Assembly (NCBI RefSeq): GCF_008831285.2
Contig: NW_022204542.1
Span: forward strand, 1-31,876
Source: Nymphaea colorata
Lineage: Eukaryota; Streptophyta; Magnoliopsida; Nymphaeales; Nymphaeaceae
Length of the DNA: 31,876 nt
Direction of reading: 5' to 3'
The notes beneath the pieces were generated by a model. It worked only from the letters and a program-made list of their open reading frames with translations. It was not told the origin of the DNA and did not search any database. The position numbers and the translations under genes are program-made. Positions within the stretch are counted from its first letter, which is position 1. Every line of letters begins with the position of its first letter. Shown here piece by piece: positions 11,165 through 21,369 of this stretch.

Positions 11165-12287
11165 TCATTCGTATTTCTGAGCAAAATCCTATAAAAAGTC
11201 AGCAAGACGGTAAGCTGATTAGTCTGGAATGGGAGCGAAAAGAGAAGCTCTGCATCCTCCGATACTTCGGTGACCCTTGAACTCGTAGAGATCATGCTTT
11301 TCTCCCTCTTTAGGCACTCCTGGAGGATTTTTTCATCTTAGATGTTCCAAGTGACGGTCACCTTGGATCTAAACTCAGGCCTGCATCTGGCCTTGTATAT
11401 TTTGCACTTATCAATCACCTAAATCGCTTGAAGCATACCTCATAGAGTCTATTGGATCGTTTTTCGTAGTTGTTCATATTTAATCCTCCATTTTCAGCGT
11501 AATGCTTAACTGCAACGTAGTTAGCGTATATTGGCAGTATGTTCATTTCGGCATGGTATCCGTTCTTTTTCTTGTAGTTTTAGAAGGAACACATTTCCGG
11601 CAGTATTTTATTGGGATTCGTTGAAGAGCGCGCTAGTTGATAATCATGACTGTCATACCGGAAATTCCTGCGTTTTTTTGAGCGTGAGCATAGGCCATAT
11701 CAACTTGTGACCAATCGATTTCCCGTGTTAAAAAACTGGAGGAACAGTCATTGAAGAGCGGAATCCCTTCAGCCTTAGGGTATCTTTAGATGGAATAGGA
11801 AAGTCCTTCCACTGACTCGTTATCGATGAAGTGAGTATAGACGGCGTTTGGATCGAAGTCGTATTTATCAGCAAGGTAGAAGTAGCCTTGTTCGTCAGCA
11901 GTAAGGGTGCTGATTGACTTGGCGTTGCAGTAGCGTTTTGCTTAGCTGAAGGAGAGCTTGCTGAAGTAGCCAGTTGTGGTGTAGTTTGCAGTGGCGTTGG
12001 GGTTATCTCCGAGGAAGTTTAGCGGAATGCCAGCGAATTGCAAATGGCATCCTCCTCCCAGGAACCAAATATGGAAATCGTTGGGCACTGACAAAATGTT
12101 CCTGATGTATCCACGCGCTCCTTCCACGATGGCTTGGAACTCTTTGGTGTTTGAGTTGACGTTCAGGTAGGAGTTGCCTGTATATGTGGAAGTATTACCT
12201 GTGAACATCTGTCCTCTAATGCGGATTTCAAAAAAGGAGGCATGTAGGTGGTCCTCCTGCGAAGGTCATGGGTACTGGCTTCTCCAT
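11165..12287 (-). CDS. serC: Phosphoserine aminotransferase
   Basis: PLP enzyme converting 3-phosphohydroxypyruvate to phosphoserine in serine biosynthesis. The start at 12287 gives MEKPVPMTFAGGPPY, equivalent to the NFxAGPA start of the family. The core HIWFLGGGCHLQFAGIPLNFL matches the conserved glycine-rich PLP region. The PLP lysine is in YAHAQKNAGISGMTV. The late motif GHRSIGGCRAS precedes a DFLQDF C terminus and TGA 11167-11165. Introns of 21 nt (12178-12198) and 20 nt (11419-11438) restore alignment. Frame breaks near 12206, 11630 and 11295 are single missing bases. The loop that normally reads SxxExSHRSKEF reads LNVNSNTKEF here, so the usual His-Arg pair is lost. The length (about 360 aa) is normal. 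Divergent from the coiled-coil gene at 12471 across about 180 bp. Confidence 0.93.
11419..11438 (-). other. 20-nt intron in serC
   Basis: Minus strand gtatgcttcaagcgatttag, joining RLYE to VIDKCK. This restores the LYxVID motif of phosphoserine aminotransferase. Confidence 0.9.
12178..12198 (-). other. 21-nt intron in serC
   Basis: Minus strand gtaatacttccacatatacag. Its length is a multiple of three and it contains no stop, so it could be read through. Removal gives MFTGNSYLNVNS, which matches the spacing of the family better than the unspliced form. Confidence 0.8.
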
Positions 12288-12470
12288 CTTTTCCTTGTTG
12301 AAGATATTATAAGAAGACCCCTAAATTACAAGCCAATTTAATCCCACCTGTCATTATTACAATATTATAACCATCCCAGGCCGGAAATCAAAAGAAAATA
12401 AGAAAGGGCAGCCTTTGGGCGCCAGCAGTGTTTTTTATTTTTGACTGACGTTGGATAATAAATTAAAGCA

Positions 12471-14171
12471 ATGGACGACTCCATCACATCCGCCGATGAG
12501 AATAAAAAACAAAAGACCAACCTCTTCCAGGAGATAAACAAGATCAATACTGATGAATGGAGGAATGAGGAGTTCTCCTTTAGTCCGCATGCCTCCTTCC
12601 ATTCCTCATTCGACCAGCAAGAGGACACCTCCTTCAGCAATGATCTGCCACTAGAGTCCAAGATCTGCTAGGACCTCCTCGAGCTTCAAGATGTCCTCGA
12701 GGACACGCATCGATAAGCAGAGCAGAAAAGTGACTGTCTGAAAACGTAAAATAAAAGTCAAGAGCCATCGCCCTCGCCTCCATTGAGCAGCCTGCCATCG
12801 CAGTAACTATTACTCTTCACGAGTAGTCTCTTGCCAGCAAGTTCTATGAGTAGAATGAGACGCAGGACGACTCTAACTTCTCAACGTCACTCAGGAGTTT
12901 CCTCACTCTCAATGACAAAAACTATCGTCCGCATGTTATTTGCCTCAAATTTCTATTCTCCAAGCTCAAAGACCACAGCAGGCAATCTCTGGAGAACCTT
13001 AAGCTGTATGCTCACTTCCTGGAGATAAAAATGAAGCAGGAAACTCGATCCATCAAGCCATTAGAAGACTTTGCAGGTCATCAAACTAAGGATGAAGAGG
13101 AAGATGAAGTGAATATGATTAGAAAGTGCTGATGGAGTTGATGAAGACTGAGATGAGCAACCGTCGGCTGAAGAGGAGGACCTTTTACTCACAGATCAAG
13201 TAAATTCACGAGGACCTATTATCCAGCTGGAGGAAAAGTAGCTATTTTTTTATTCAGTAAAGTAAAAACGTTAGAAACGAGAGCGGTACATCGAAGAGTA
13301 GATCATAAGAGTGATCGACAGAATCGAGCTCTAAATGTAGGATATGATCAAATGCCGTCTCCAAAACGAACGCGAGAAGGCTGACAATAAGTTCATATCC
13401 GAAAAGATAAAATCGCAGAATCCTTACCTCACGAAGGACAAGTATCTCGAGATGAAATACTGATCCAACGTGAAAATGCATATCTGAAACTGATATCCGA
13501 GTTCAATGGCAAACTGATCACCTATATGATCACATGTTCTCCAAGGAGGAAGTGCAAATCACCAAAATGATACAAGAGGCACTCGTGGACTACTCCACTG
13601 CCTACATGAATTGCTATGATCAGAATAACGAGATCCTTTCTCTCAAGATCGAGAAGGCTGAAGAAGTGGAAGCTAGAGGCGTTTGAAGGGAGAATTGACC
13701 AGCATGCTTCTCACCTTCATTCCCAAGGAACTTTACGATATCAACCAAAACCAGCATAAATTTGAGAATAGTCCTGACAAGCTCTAGGCTATTCTGGGGG
13801 ATTTCAGCAACTACCTGCAAAACACCATCTTCATCACCACAATCCAAATGAATAATGAGTTTATCCTCTTCCGCAATGAGGCAATTTGGAAGACGACTAA
13901 GTCCTTCTTCTAGAAGGAGGAGCACTGCATTGATTACGAATCGAGACAGGCCCTAGCCACATCCAAAACGATCAACAATGCGCATGCTCCCTAGTACCAG
14001 CCCAAAAACGATGCAAAGATAGTGGTAGTTTTGACCTCTAACTACTACCTCCATCTATAAAATTAAGATAAGATTGCTACTGTGAGGTTGGGTGATGTGA
14101 AGCTGAGCAAGCGTGGCAGGGAGGTGATCATAGCTGACAGGGGAAAGGGAATCGGAGGGTATTTGGGATGA
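12471..14171 (+). CDS. Coiled-coil protein of about 560 aa, function unknown
   Basis: No family recognised. ATG 12471 (MDDSITSADENKKQKTN) opens an acidic, Ser-rich N terminus. The protein then becomes helical: FLFSKLKDHSRQSLENLK, KRERYIEEQIIRVIDRIEL, DMIKCRLQNEREKADNKF, and EEVQITKMIQEALVDYS. The C terminus is less charged, with a beta-like stretch KIVVVLTSNYYLHL, and ends GGYLG-TGA at 14169-14171. Gln codons are frequently TAG/TAA. At least six single-base frame breaks are needed (for example near 12830, 13130, 13245, 13460, 13535 and 13680), each leading into a frame with the same helical character. After the stop the same frame stays open to 14705 (see the next entry). Head-to-head with serC. 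Confidence 0.8.
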
Positions 14172-14899
14172 AGACTGAGTTGGGTAGGCTATAATTCTAG
14201 ACAATTGAATAGGTTGACATTTTTGCTTAAAAGTTATCACTAGCTTTGCGGAGACTCGCCTATACGTGATATTTATTTATTCGCTCATCAGCAACTATCT
14301 TTCAAACAATTTTCGCCTCTAAATCTTTTGTTTTTCGTCCAGGGGGCAAATAAAGGGGAATTCAAAACTAACGCCTTTAGAAACGATCAAAAATGGGTGT
14401 TTTTTACGATGCAGTGGTTATATTCTCGTTGTTTTGTTGTGGGGATATATAATAGGGAAGAATCACTTTCCATCTCATTTTTGCAGATTTTTGATAATGG
14501 ACCTATTTTTATCTCCAAGCCTCTCTCTCATTCCTATTTCCCTTTCCATTATCAACGGTTTATCATTTTATCGATATTGCGCTCTGAATATTTTTTGAGG
14601 CATATATCCCAAGGGTGCATACATTCCTTTTGGAGCCTAATTCAATTCGTTCATGAGAATCCTCACCAGAAAAACCACTTTCAATCTTGTAATAACTTTT
14701 TTTGACCAGACATCAAGTACAATCCCAAACAGTCAAATCAGTAGTTAAAAAAAGCGGAACTCCTTTGGGTTTATCATTGGTTTAATGTTATGCGTCCGTC
14801 GTTGTCGGGCGTTTGCGAGTACGGTCGTGGACTGAAGGAATGGAAAATAACAGGATGGTTGTGGTTTGTCGTGTCAGCTGTCATTATAAATAGAAAAAT
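14172..14899 (+). other. Long gap with an open frame but no recognised gene
   Basis: 728 bases without a confident gene. The frame of the upstream coiled-coil gene remains open after its TGA, up to TGA 14703-14705 (178 codons). The translation is Phe-, Ile- and Ser-rich and carries no motif I recognise. The DNA is AT-rich with poly-T runs, like intergenic DNA elsewhere in the window. The stretch 14760-14899 may hold the promoter or N-terminal coding sequence of the DBF4-like gene: a frame from ATG 14852 runs into it without a stop. The minus strand is broken by many TGA codons. Confidence 0.4.
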
Positions 14900-15666
14900 A
14901 TGGGCAAGAAAGTCAAGTCAGACCAATGCACCGGCAGATGGTGCACCAGACACCTCTTTTCCATCAAACCCTTTTTTATTCGCAACGAACAGGCCAAATA
15001 AGACACCTATCGACTCTGTCCCAAATTTAACAAGTACCTCATCTTGGAGATAGAGCAACCAAGGGCATGGATTGCCTGCTGCCTGGAGTGAACTTGGACG
15101 GCAAATTCTACACGCCTCTTTTCACGCTCTAGTAAGACCGAGTAACTGTGGTGGTAGGATAGATGCTCTATGTTGACTACGACGTCAAGAACCGCTAATC
15201 CTTCCTGGAGAGCCAGCGCGAAGAGGAGTACTAAATCAGCGAAATCGTAAGGCTCTTTCCGATAATTCCCCAATTATCCTTTCTTCCTCGTTGTTATATC
15301 CCAGATGGTCCCCAAACAGAGCAGCTCCAAGAAGTATTGCAAGGTCTGTAAGGAAGATTTCGCCGACTATCTCGAGGTGGCTCTTTCACTACTCAGCACA
15401 TCCAATCAGAAACGCACCTCCAGAGATCAAAGGGTAATAAGTTTAGTGGTTATATTGCAGAACTCCAGGACCACTTTGCCCATGGTGAAAATAGGCAGGA
15501 AATTAAAAATAATTAAGAGTTTAAACCCATCATCGAAGATTTTATGAAAAGCTAAGATTCCACCCTGCCCATCTAGGCGAGGAATAAGACCCCACCCATA
15601 AAGGAAAACTTGGTCACAAATCTATGTCTAAACTAAGCTTCAGTTTAATAGGTGAAGGAGTTGTGA
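14900..15666 (+). CDS. DBF4-like regulatory subunit of Cdc7 kinase
   Basis: DBF4 activates Cdc7 kinase at replication origins. The signature is the C-terminal CCHH DBF4-type zinc finger: YCKVCKEDFADYLE, then, after a 20-nt intron (15377-15396), HIQSETHLQ. This gives C-x2-C with a downstream H-x5-H. Upstream, IKPFFIRNEQ...YRLCPKFNKY resembles motif M, the Cdc7-binding segment that precedes the finger in DBF4. The start ATG 14900 (MGKKVKSDQC) follows a TATAAA-like run; an in-frame ATG at 14852 is an alternative. I see no N-terminal BRCT-like motif, so the protein looks short (about 230-250 aa) or its N terminus lies in the gap upstream. A missing G near 15090 breaks the frame. Between 15250 and 15307 either a 58-nt intron or another frame break is needed. 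TGA at 15664-15666. Confidence 0.75.
15377..15396 (+). other. 20-nt intron in the DBF4-like gene
   Basis: gtggctctttcactactcag. Excision joins DYLE to HIQSETH, completing the CCHH finger. Its 5' end is GTG rather than the GTA seen in the other introns. Confidence 0.88.
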
Positions 15667-15712
15667 TAATGTGGCCCTTTTGTTATCATTTTATTGCGTT
15701 TATAATAAAAAG

Positions 15713-17615
15713 ATGGACCAAAACGAGGATTGCAGCTATGTATGCTATGATAGTACGGGCAGGTTTAGAATTGCTGATTATGTGGATGCGTCCATGGGAG
15801 GATAATCCGAATGTATCAAGTTCAATTCTAGTAGGCACTAGCATAAAAGTAAGATTGGAATGGTTCTTCTCTATTTATTGACCCGCATTTTTCAATTTCG
15901 ACAGCAGACATTCAGCATCTTTAGCAAGAATTCAACGAAAGGATTGTACTGAAACGCATCTGTAGACTTTTCCCAAACATCACAGACCGGCTTTGTTTGC
16001 TAATCATCAGGTAAAATCAATAATTCCGAGAAAGGAGCTGTTTCCTTCCTTTATTTACGAAATCCTAATGTTGAAGTCATAACAATTCAAGAGCATAGTT
16101 CTGTGCAGTTAGATATCCGATAACGGCAGATACTAAATCATAGTGAATCGTAATGGAAGATACGATTGGAGGTGATCGATGATGTATTCCTATCTTCGAA
16201 GCACCCAATAGCCATTGGTCGAATATTTAAAGGAGCCGTGGCAGTTGATCATAATGAAGGCTTGGGCAAAGCTTAAAGGAGGTTTTTAGTAAATCAAAAA
16301 TGCACTTCCTTTTGAATTCATCGAGCATTTCACCGAAAGCAACTGGAAATATTTTAACCTGGCCATAGAAGGGATTGAATTCCTAGCTTACGCTAAAAAT
16401 AAAGCAGGCAAAAATTGTAAAATTTTCCTAAAAGCAAAGTCATCATAGATGATTCTAGATTCAGGATTGATTCCGGGGAGAATAAGTTATGAGCTGCTGG
16501 GAATCGACTCATCTAACAGCACTTAATCTGATGATTCGGACGGGCTTTGAAAATGCTTGGACTGGCAAACTCAGTATCGTCGATAAATCTCTCAACTTAC
16601 TGATAAAATGAAGTAAGGTTATCGGCTAAATTACACATTAACTCTCACTGCTCAAGACTTTCTGAACATTTTTCGATGGCTTACGTGACTCATGCTAACT
16701 TGCCACTTCCCCTCTATCGTTCATACTACTAATTTTCCAATTCTTCTAGTTTCAATTCTGCGAGATACTTCGTGATCCATTTTAGCAAGGAGGGTTATTT
16801 CAATTTCTCAATCCAGCAGCCGTAGTCAAACCTAATCCCAATCTCTAATATCCAAGAAAAGGGAAAAAACCTATCCGCCATGAGCAGGATCATCGATAGG
16901 CGTTACCTTTCCTTGAAGTATATTCTTTCAAGGAAATCAACTCCCAGACCAGTAAAATATACCTTGATGATCCCACTTAACTAAGCAAAATTGGCAGTAT
17001 GATCAGAACATCCAATATAAAATTCGATGAAAAATACCACTCTATCTAATACGACCTCTATGAGACTGCATACAGCAGGGATTCACTAAAGGAAATGCCC
17101 ATTTCATGAACGTCATACCCGGAACGTACATCCTTAGAATAAAGGCAGAAAATAATCCAATTTAATCTAATTTTGTCATACATTATTCCACACATTAGCA
17201 CACTTAAATGTAGGAAGTTTTTATGACTAAAGAATAATCCATAGAGTATCTTCACCACAGCATAATTTCGATCAGCGACCAAACTCCTCATTAAAGTTTC
17301 TCCAAGCAAAAATACGAAAGTTATTCAGTTGCTGATTATACGCAAACTTTAGGTTATGGATTTGCTGTGCTAAAATTAGATAAAAAATGCCCTATGAAAT
17401 GGCGATCGAAGTTGATCCGAAGTAATTTTAAAGTGATTTAGGAAGCTGAATGCGGATGGATACAAGTTGAAGAATATCTACAAGCATGAAAAGCAATATT
17501 CAAAGTGGTAGTAAGTAAAGGCGAGTCAAAAGCCATCATTTTCAAGAGAATCACTGATAGGAAGACCTACAATTGGCCTACAACTGCATTCAACGTGCTC
17601 ACCTTGAAGAGTTGA
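15713..17615 (+). CDS. Calpain-like protein, apparently catalytically dead
   Basis: Calpain fold without recognisable protease residues. The start ATG 15713 (MDQNEDCSYVCYDS) lies 47 bp after the DBF4 stop. LFIDPHFSISTADIQ matches the calpain F-x-D-x-x-F entry. NGRYQIIVNRNGRYDW followed by VIDDVF (about 16130-16190) and WQLIIMKAWAKLKGG (about 16240-16285) match the end of subdomain PC1 and the start of PC2. No GDCW occurs; RLCLLI stands in its place. The PC2 histidine motif GHAYS is GRISY (about 16480), and the RNPWG asparagine motif reads IRTGFENAW (about 16535-16560). Two beta-sandwich, domain III-like segments follow (RYFVIHFSKEGYFNFSI near 16770 and IPGTYILRIKAENN near 17115). One 20-nt intron (16011-16030) and about six single-base breaks. 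TGA 17613-17615. Confidence 0.8.
16011..16030 (+). other. 20-nt intron in the first calpain-like gene
   Basis: gtaaaatcaataattccgag. Removal links LCLLIIR to KELFPSF in the frame that continues into the calpain motif NGRYQIIV. Confidence 0.8.
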
Positions 17616-17659
17616 TAAGTGATCAGTTTTGATCGATGATACTTCGAATACAATCATTC

Positions 17660-18630
17660 TCATGAGATGATTCTCTTGATATTGTTGCCCAGTGCCACGA
17701 AGAAGGCGGAAATTATGGCGAGGATCACCAAATCTAGTGTCTTATGCTTACTGACCCCTAGCTTGAGTTGTTGAACCAACTGCCCTCCTCGCTGAAATTG
17801 TTCCTCTGCGCAGTTTTCATAGAAATCGAGAAGGACTTGCTCAGGTCCTCGGGAATTATCTTGCTCTCGATAATAGCCTCGCTTTTTTATAGCTTTTTGG
17901 AACTTGTTCGCTTCATGAGCAGAAGGTCTTGCTTCGTGCGCGATTCACCAAAATCCAAAGGGATTATTTTATCGACCTCCAAGGAGGAATTCACTTCAAG
18001 CTGGTGGGTCTGCGTTCCAAATCTTTGATCTTTTCGTCGTCAACTCGCGAGGAGATGTCCAAATTTAAGAAAGATTAAAGTTCAGGTTAATTTTCCTGTT
18101 TCAGCTTAATTGCCGATAGATTCAATTCCTAAGTTCCAAACTTCTGTTCAAATACAATCTTTTCTTTGATATATTTTATATGGCTTCTTTTTCTCCTCCG
18201 GAAATAATCCTGACCTCTTTCTCGAAGACATCTTTGGAGAGTTGGTTCCATCCAGTCATGTTATTTTTTATCTAAGTGGTCAATAGTATACGAGGTAGCG
18301 TTTATTATATTATGTTTTATAGGTAAACTTGACCTGAAGGGTATAGGTAACCTCCACAGAGTCCGATGATGAATTGTCCTTTATTAATTGTATGTTACTT
18401 CGTTACTGAGTTTCACTCTAATCTTTTGTTCCTCTCCGCCCAGGAGAATGCCCTGATCTGGAAAGACCTTGAGAAGGTGATTGTATCTTTCTTCGACGAT
18501 GAGCTTGTTTACGCAAGATTACAGAGAAAGAAACAGCAAGGAAGTCATTTCTGTTGATGATCCTAAAGGAGGAAGAGCGTGTGATTCCTTGGAGGTGGAT
18601 CACTGATGGTTCGATTTCTAAATAATTCAT
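17660..18630 (-). CDS. Tail-anchored protein with an MSP/VAP-like N terminus
   Basis: The start at 18630 gives MNYLEIEPSVIHLQG, followed by a segment whose shifted frame reads YNHLLKVFPDQGILLGGEEQKIRVKL. This resembles the end of the major sperm protein domain of VAP proteins, which bridge the endoplasmic reticulum and other membranes. A charged linker follows (ELNLSAIKLKQENQ, DDEKIKDLERR, LLLMKRTSSKKLQKSE). The end is a single hydrophobic helix, LDLVILAIISAFFVALG, then NNIKRIIS-TGA at 17662-17660: a C-terminal membrane anchor. At least four frame breaks make the middle uncertain. Tail-to-tail with the first calpain-like gene across 44 bp. The coding status is firmer than the VAP assignment; a SNARE-like or other tail-anchored protein remains possible. 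Confidence 0.65.
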
Positions 18631-18811
18631 ATTAACTAATGATTAATTTCATCCCTTTAGAATCATTTACCAAAAATAATAATCGTGGATTTCGGCAATC
18701 CAAAGTGAGAAAGGTCTGTAGGAAAAGGAAAATGCCTGATATGCTAAATAATGAGTAATTGTGCTCTCCAACGGCTATGAGTGTTTTAAATCGCTTATAC
18801 TATAAATTCAA

Positions 18812-20107
18812 ATGGGTCAGTCCATGCTGGAAAGCTGTGAAATGGAGTGCCAGCGCATCGAGGTGATGTCAGGGTCACCAGGAATAAATCGGAAGTCTAT
18901 TTCAGCAACCTCAGCGCACAGTTGCCTTAGTTTGCCCACTAGTGCGAGGATCTCGCCAGGTCCAAAGCCTCTCAGATGAGAAACAACTATTCTTGCTGGA
19001 GATAAAGACAGTCCCCTCGCACTATATCGAGTTTGTCAATTTCCTCTTCATTAGCAAGAAGCAATTCGAGGATAAAATATTCCCAGCATCGGCCAGCTCC
19101 ATCATATGGGGCGGCGGACAGACTTAAAACGACTGGGCGCGACTGTCTGATATGAATGATGAGATTGCCCGCATCTACCGAGGCATTAGCAGTTTGGGCA
19201 AGACGCGCGTGATATAGATCCTGGAAGTGATGGAGCTCAACTTCCCCGCCTGTCTTGAAGGAATCAAGCCTATCTACATATAGAAAGTAGGCCTGGCTGT
19301 TTGCGCCCTCCATATCAATGGAAATAAAGAGGAAGTGGTGGTGGATGACCGAGTTCCCACCAGCCACCTCAGATACTTCTCTAAAGTAAATAGGTGGTAT
19401 TTTTTGGTAGAGAAGGCATTTGCGAAATTGCTAGGCAACTATGCCTTCGTGGAGGAGTTCTCACTATCCGAGCTCTTCCAGGAGATCACTGGACTGCCAT
19501 TTGAGATTTCTAAGCGCAGAGGGAGGAATGGATGGACAGGAGTCCAATATGCATATGAGCGATATGAAAGTCAATTCCTTTAGAGACGTCTTTGATAACG
19601 AAAAAGTCTATTATCTGCAGGGAGGACAAGATAATTCAGACGTCTATAGCGTGAGGATCATCAAGGGGCATACAATACGATCACTGCCCTTCCACCTAGG
19701 GCCTCACCTCATCTCCCTTTACAGATTGTAAGTTACAAAAGGGCAAAAAGTTTCAATTAGGATCTCCTTCCTCAACCAAAAGTTCTAGACATCGGAAAAA
19801 AGCTCACATATACCTCACTGTTAGCTAAAACTCTACAGATAAAATGAGGCAACCTACCTGATTACAGAATAGGACACATATTCACTCGGAAATAATTTAT
19901 GTAATCCTTACCATTAATATAGATCTCGGCTGTCCTTTCCTAAAACTGTAGCCGGGCAACTACATCCTTTACGCTAAGCGTCAGAACGCTATAAGAAGGG
20001 CATCTTTGGTCTGTTACGCTGGGTCTGGATTCAAGATAAAAGAAATATACTCGAAGCAGATCTGTAAGGAGCTCTTGCCGAAGCTAAGCAAGTCATATCG
20101 TTATTGA
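18812..20107 (+). CDS. Second calpain-like protein, active-site Cys motif replaced
   Basis: Paralogue of the gene at 15713. ATG 18812 (MGQSMLESCEMECQ) follows a TATAAA-like stretch. FPASASSIIWGGGQ and ARLSDMNDEIARIYRG match the calpain entry segment. EEVVVDDRVP (about 19327-19360) and YFLVEKAFAKLLGNY (about 19400-19440) match the VVDDxxP and LLEKAYAKLxGSY motifs. Where GDCW is expected (about 19192-19212) the sequence is SLGKTRV. After the TGLPFEISK segment no HAYSV or NPWG motif is visible; the protein passes into QVTKGQKVSIRISF and LQPGNYILYAKRQN, beta-sandwich segments like those of its paralogue. Frame breaks near 18882, 18957, 19530 and 19900. TGA 20105-20107. Confidence 0.8.
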
Positions 20108-20204
20108 TTATGTGCTTTTCTATTATTCAAAAGGGTTGTGCTTGCTTGTTCTAATAAAAACTAATTTATTATTGATAATTTTGAGGAATTACATAAATAA
20201 ATTA

Positions 20205-21314
20205 ATGAGTTCGTTCGTCCCCTTCCCCTCCACGCTCGGCTTTGCCTTCTCCATCGGCAGTTTGGCCCTTTCTCCTTTGGTCTCTTCCTTCATGCGTATG
20301 TTCTCTCAAAGCTTGATGGTGGTCCAACTGGTCTACCTTTTCGGCAATCTGTACGCGCCAGGGGTATCGCTATTCGCTAGCAACTTGAATCAGTCATGGC
20401 TCAGCTTCATCCCTTCGATACTGACTTACTGTCCCTCTGGCAGTAACTACTAATGCACTAATGCCAATTTGATCACTATCATCATCGTTTGGCTGGCCCT
20501 AATGCTTCTAATCAGGATTATAGTAAAAATCGTATCGATAAAAAAACCCAATGCATCTTTTAAACCCTTCTACCATTTCTTCAGGGGCATCCTCAGGTGG
20601 AGCATCATCCCATTATTATATAACAGCTTCGTTATGTTCTTGCAATCCTTGAGGGCTTAGAATTACCATAGGGATTACTATGCCTGTGTCACCATTCTCC
20701 TCTTCTATGGAGTGACGCTTCTGCTTGAGTTGATTGCATTCAAATGCACTGAATAGTAAGATGAGAATAGCTGGAACAAATGGATATAATTCTTTGGACA
20801 ATTCAGGATAGGCTTGATAACATTCCTTATTGCTTTGGGTGCAGCATCAACCACAACTGCAAAGTATACCCTCTATGCTCCAATAATCGTCTACGATATC
20901 TTTCATATCGTGAAATTCAACTACAGTTTTAAAGTTGTCGAAAGGATCATATTCATCTTGCAGGAATCCTTATTTATTACGATATACTCCATGTTCATCT
21001 TCGATCAAGGACACGTAAAACAGTACAGTTTGGACTTCATTGCGGTTGCAGCCACCATTCTCCTCGAGATATTGCACCTGATCTTGAGGGTGTATAGTCA
21101 TTGCAAATTGAACGGTTCTGATGGTGGAATCGTCAAGAATGAAGATGTGTAAACCCCATAAAAGAATAAAAGGACTACTATATAGAAAGAAAAGTCAACT
21201 ACCAAACTGTCCTCACTTCCCAAATATAATAGCTTTGCCAATTTGGATGATACCATCGTTTAGCTCAAGAATAGTGATTCAAGTCCCAGAAGGAGAGGAG
21301 GAAGATTGGTCTGA
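20205..21314 (+). CDS. Multi-pass membrane protein, function unknown
   Basis: About 370 residues from ATG 20205 (MSSFVPFPSTLGFAFSIGSL) to TGA 21312-21314. This is one of the few genes here that translates without any frame break. Hydrophobic segments include FSIGSLALSPLVSSFM, LITIIIVWLALMLLIRIIV, CVTILLFYGVTLLLELIAF, GLITFLIALGAASTTT, RIIFILQESLFITIYSMFIF and FIAVAATILLEILHLIL. Between the first two lies a Cys-containing loop (TYCPSGSNYQCTNAN). The C-terminal tail is hydrophilic, Lys/Ser/Thr-rich, and continues through several TAA/TAG Gln codons (VQTPQKNKRTT). No family is recognised. An ATG-less extension upstream of 20205 is open but AT-rich. Confidence 0.85.
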
Positions 21315-21369
21315 TTGTTTTTAATATGTATGTATCTATTTGGTCTATGTGGATAGGTGAATAGGACAC

